Source of the DNA: UBA1447 sp964627535
GTDB taxonomy: Bacteria > Bacillota > Clostridia > Oscillospirales > Acutalibacteraceae
Direction: 5' to 3'
Assembly: GCA_964627535.1 (NCBI GenBank)
Contig: CAZVJW010000007.1
Span: forward strand, 1-64,000
DNA length: 64,000 nucleotides
Part shown: positions 62,396 through 64,000 of the stretch, in pieces
How positions within the stretch are numbered: the stretch's first letter is position 1
Layout: each line of letters opens with the position of its first letter
Notes under the pieces: model-generated
What the model was told of the DNA's origin: nothing
The model's database searches: none
What the model saw: only the letters and a program-made list of their open reading frames with translations
Position numbers and translations under genes: made by a program

Positions 62396-62424
62396 CAAGC
62401 CACGGCTAAAAAAGCCGTGGCTTG
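62396..62424. terminator. Rho-independent terminator of the GRE cluster
   Basis: A perfect 12-bp stem (CAAGCCACGGCT and inverse) with A5 loop. T-runs are poor. A MITE begins at the next bases. Confidence 0.75.
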
Positions 62425-62425
62425 A

Positions 62426-62526
62426 TACTAATCCATCTTAAAAACATAGCTAAAAATCTGCATAAAACCCCATAAATCAAAGCTTTTGCTTGGTTTTTTT
62501 AGAGGTTTTTTAATCGTGAATTAGTA
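62426..62526 (+). mobile_element. MITE copy F
   Basis: A 101-bp copy with perfect TGA/TGA target duplications (62423-62425, 62527-62529), inserted at the terminator end, 6 bp from the stop of the dockerin gene. Confidence 0.87.
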
Positions 62527-62532
62527 TGACTG

Positions 62533-64000
62533 CTAAAAGGATATAATTTTTCCTGAGGCAAACCTTAAAATCATAAGCGCGTCAAGCGAATCGGTCTCGC
62601 TGTCTTTGTTTATATCGGCAACGAGTTTTTGAGCATCTGTCAGTGTAATCTTCCCGGAGGCTGAACGTAATAACATCAAGGCATCAAGAGAATCAATGTT
62701 TACATCAGTATTCAAATCGCCGATCATACTCCAAAGCGCAGTATATGTTGCGTTATCAGCTCCAACCGTTGCGGAAACTGCCTGATCCCAACCGGTAAAA
62801 ATATAACCTGCTCTTGATACTGTCGGTGGGGTAATGGTTTCACCATAGTGCATTAAACTGTTTGTGCTTCCTGTTCCGCCGTTTGCATCAAAGGTGATTA
62901 TATAACTGTTGATCTGCCACTCCGCCGTATAGGTCGCGCTATTTCCGGGAACTGTCGTGGGAACCGAAGGCGCCCAACCGATGAAATAATAGCCTTCTCT
63001 TGAAACATCCGGTGCGGTAAGCGGACCTCCCGGGGTCATTTCCGTACGTGTATCGCCTTCACCGCCGTTGGCATCAAAAATTATCATTACCGTTGCCGGC
63101 GAAGTCGGAGACCAAATAGCCGACACCGTAACATCATGAGCCGGCATTATAAACGACCCCATGGACCATCCTAAAAATGTATAACCCGGCCTTGTAGGGA
63201 GTTCAAGCATAACATCCGGAACATAAATCGGGTCGTTAAGCGGGTCCGGAGATTGAAGGCTTACCTTGAATTGAGGGAAAGTAGTTATCGTTACCATTGT
63301 TCCGGCAGGTATCAAATAGTCTAATACCATACCGCCGCTTCCCCCGTTTTCGTCGAAGTCAAGGTGATATCTCGGGTTGCTCCACTTAGCGTAAAGGGTT
63401 TGATCCGATGTTATTGTCACCATAGTGGTGCTGTAAATGCATGTTCCGCTGCCGTCTGTACCTGTATACCATCCGCTGAAAACCTTACCTGATTTTGTTG
63501 GTTCCGGTAAAGTCCCGTAAGTGAGACCGGTCGTTACCGTTATGGTTGCCGGCGAGACCGTGCCGCCCTGCGGGTCAAAAGTGACAGTGAAAACGGTGAC
63601 AGGTATCCATTTGGCATAAAGGGTTTGCGCCGATGTAATTGATACATAATTAGTTGCGTAAACTCTGGTTCCCGCGCCGCCCGGACTAGTATACCAGCCC
63701 GAAAAAACATAATCTGTCCTTGACGGTGTCGGTAAGGTACCGTAGCTGTTTAAATATATGACGGTTATGGATGACGGCGTTACCGTGCCGCCCTGTGCGT
63801 CAAAAGTGACTGTAAAAGTGCTTGCCGCCCATTGCGCCTTATAGGTTGTGCTTTTTTGTGGAACGGTCGCAGGTACCAAAGGTGACCAGCCTGTAAAAGT
63901 ATAGCCGGCTTTTGTAATAACGGGCGCAGTAAGTGCCAAGCCAGGCAGCATCGGGTTGCTTGTGCCTCCTATGCCGCCGTTGGCATTGAAGACAATGGTT
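62533..64000 (-). CDS. InlB-repeat (Flg_new) cell-surface protein with C-terminal dockerin, 5' end outside window
   Basis: The frame is open to the right edge (about 489 residues seen, the beginning is missing). It consists of at least six ~70-residue repeats of the Listeria-Bacteroides/InlB B type (YTFTGWSP, TYTALW, FDANGGTG). The last ~60 residues form a type I dockerin with two Ca-binding repeats (DLNTDVNIDSLDALMLLRSA and DINKDSETDSLDALMILRFA), which binds cohesin scaffolds. So this is an extracellular protein attached to a cellulosome-like structure. Stop is TAG at 62533. Confidence 0.88.
   Translation of the reverse strand, partial: TIVFNANGGIGGTSNPMLPGLALTAPVITKAGYTFTGWSPLVPATVPQKSTTYKAQWAASTFTVTFDAQGGTVTPSSITVIYLNSYGTLPTPSRTDYVFSGWYTSPGGAGTRVYATNYVSITSAQTLYAKWIPVTVFTVTFDPQGGTVSPATITVTTGLTYGTLPEPTKSGKVFSGWYTGTDGSGTCIYSTTMVTITSDQTLYAKWSNPRYHLDFDENGGSGGMVLDYLIPAGTMVTITTFPQFKVSLQSPDPLNDPIYVPDVMLELPTRPGYTFLGWSMGSFIMPAHDVTVSAIWSPTSPATVMIIFDANGGEGDTRTEMTPGGPLTAPDVSREGYYFIGWAPSVPTTVPGNSATYTAEWQINSYIITFDANGGTGSTNSLMHYGETITPPTVSRAGYIFTGWDQAVSATVGADNATYTALWSMIGDLNTDVNIDSLDALMLLRSASGKITLTDAQKLVADINKDSETDSLDALMILRFASGKIISF

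Noticed and set aside
12741..62526. MITE copies as CRISPR repeats, attC sites or riboswitches
   Set aside because: They are dispersed single copies in both orientations with terminal inverted repeats and target duplications, which fits a mobile element.

Overview
The window reads as chromosome of an anaerobic, low-to-moderate GC member of the Clostridia (Ruminococcaceae/Oscillospiraceae-like). The pointers are AGGAGG-type ribosome binding sites, a Firmicutes-type type VII secretion (T7SS) locus, a Bacillus-style PHO box before pst, a ferredoxin/tungsten aldehyde oxidoreductase pair, a glycyl radical enzyme with its activase, URO-D/corrinoid-type proteins, and a dockerin-tailed cell-surface protein. 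No tRNA, rRNA, CRISPR array, transposase or prophage was seen.

Layout. (1) 1-10.6 kb, all minus strand: a T7SS locus. In transcription order it has a NarL-type histidine kinase and response regulator, a coiled-coil protein, a glycine-zipper/membrane effector-like protein, a TPR protein, three WXG100-type small proteins, a protein built of ~24-residue repeats, and an EssC/FtsK-type ATPase that runs off the left edge. (2) 11-19.8 kb, minus strand: single-gene accessory functions (AlkZ-related, AraC/GyrI-like, HIT, PyrE, ANT(6)-like, DUF1848, HAD, alpha/beta hydrolase, methyltransferase, GNAT, DUF2284), several broken by single-base lesions and interspersed with a ~100-bp miniature inverted-repeat element. 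(3) 20-30 kb, plus strand: URO-D family protein, small conserved proteins, ferredoxin+AOR, ArsC, a DMT exporter with a His-rich tail, a CE15-like esterase and a glycoside-hydrolase-like protein. (4) 30-42.4 kb, plus strand: secreted SGNH-like protein, OmpR/HK pair, SPFH/flotillin-like protein, XRE regulator with an in-frame stop, and an ABC transporter (ATPase plus 841-residue FtsX-type permease) with its own response regulator and kinase. (5) 42.4-44.1 kb: sialate O-acetylesterase-like protein behind a consensus promoter. (6) 44.3-55.8 kb, minus strand: XRE-TPR regulator; the phosphate regulon pstSCAB-phoU-phoB-phoR with three 11-bp-spaced PHO repeats; a secreted lipase-like hydrolase; pyruvate kinase. 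(7) 56-62.4 kb, plus strand: a probable four-gene operon (toroid-fold protein, URO-D-like protein, glycyl radical enzyme, activase) behind a consensus promoter with a cre/LacI-like operator at its start site. (8) 62.5-64 kb, minus strand: an InlB-repeat/dockerin protein entering from the right edge.

Main signals for a second look: (a) the glycyl radical enzyme keeps Cys433/Glu435/Gly764 but lacks the substrate-binding His-Ser and Asp of diol dehydratases, and sits with a URO-D protein, so its substrate is likely new; (b) six copies of a ~100-bp MITE with imperfect ~35-bp terminal inverted repeats and 3-bp TNA target duplications; (c) the T7SS-linked 24-residue-repeat protein; (d) four genes each broken by one base change (two frameshifts, two in-frame TAA); (e) a likely AUU start codon on a secreted protein.
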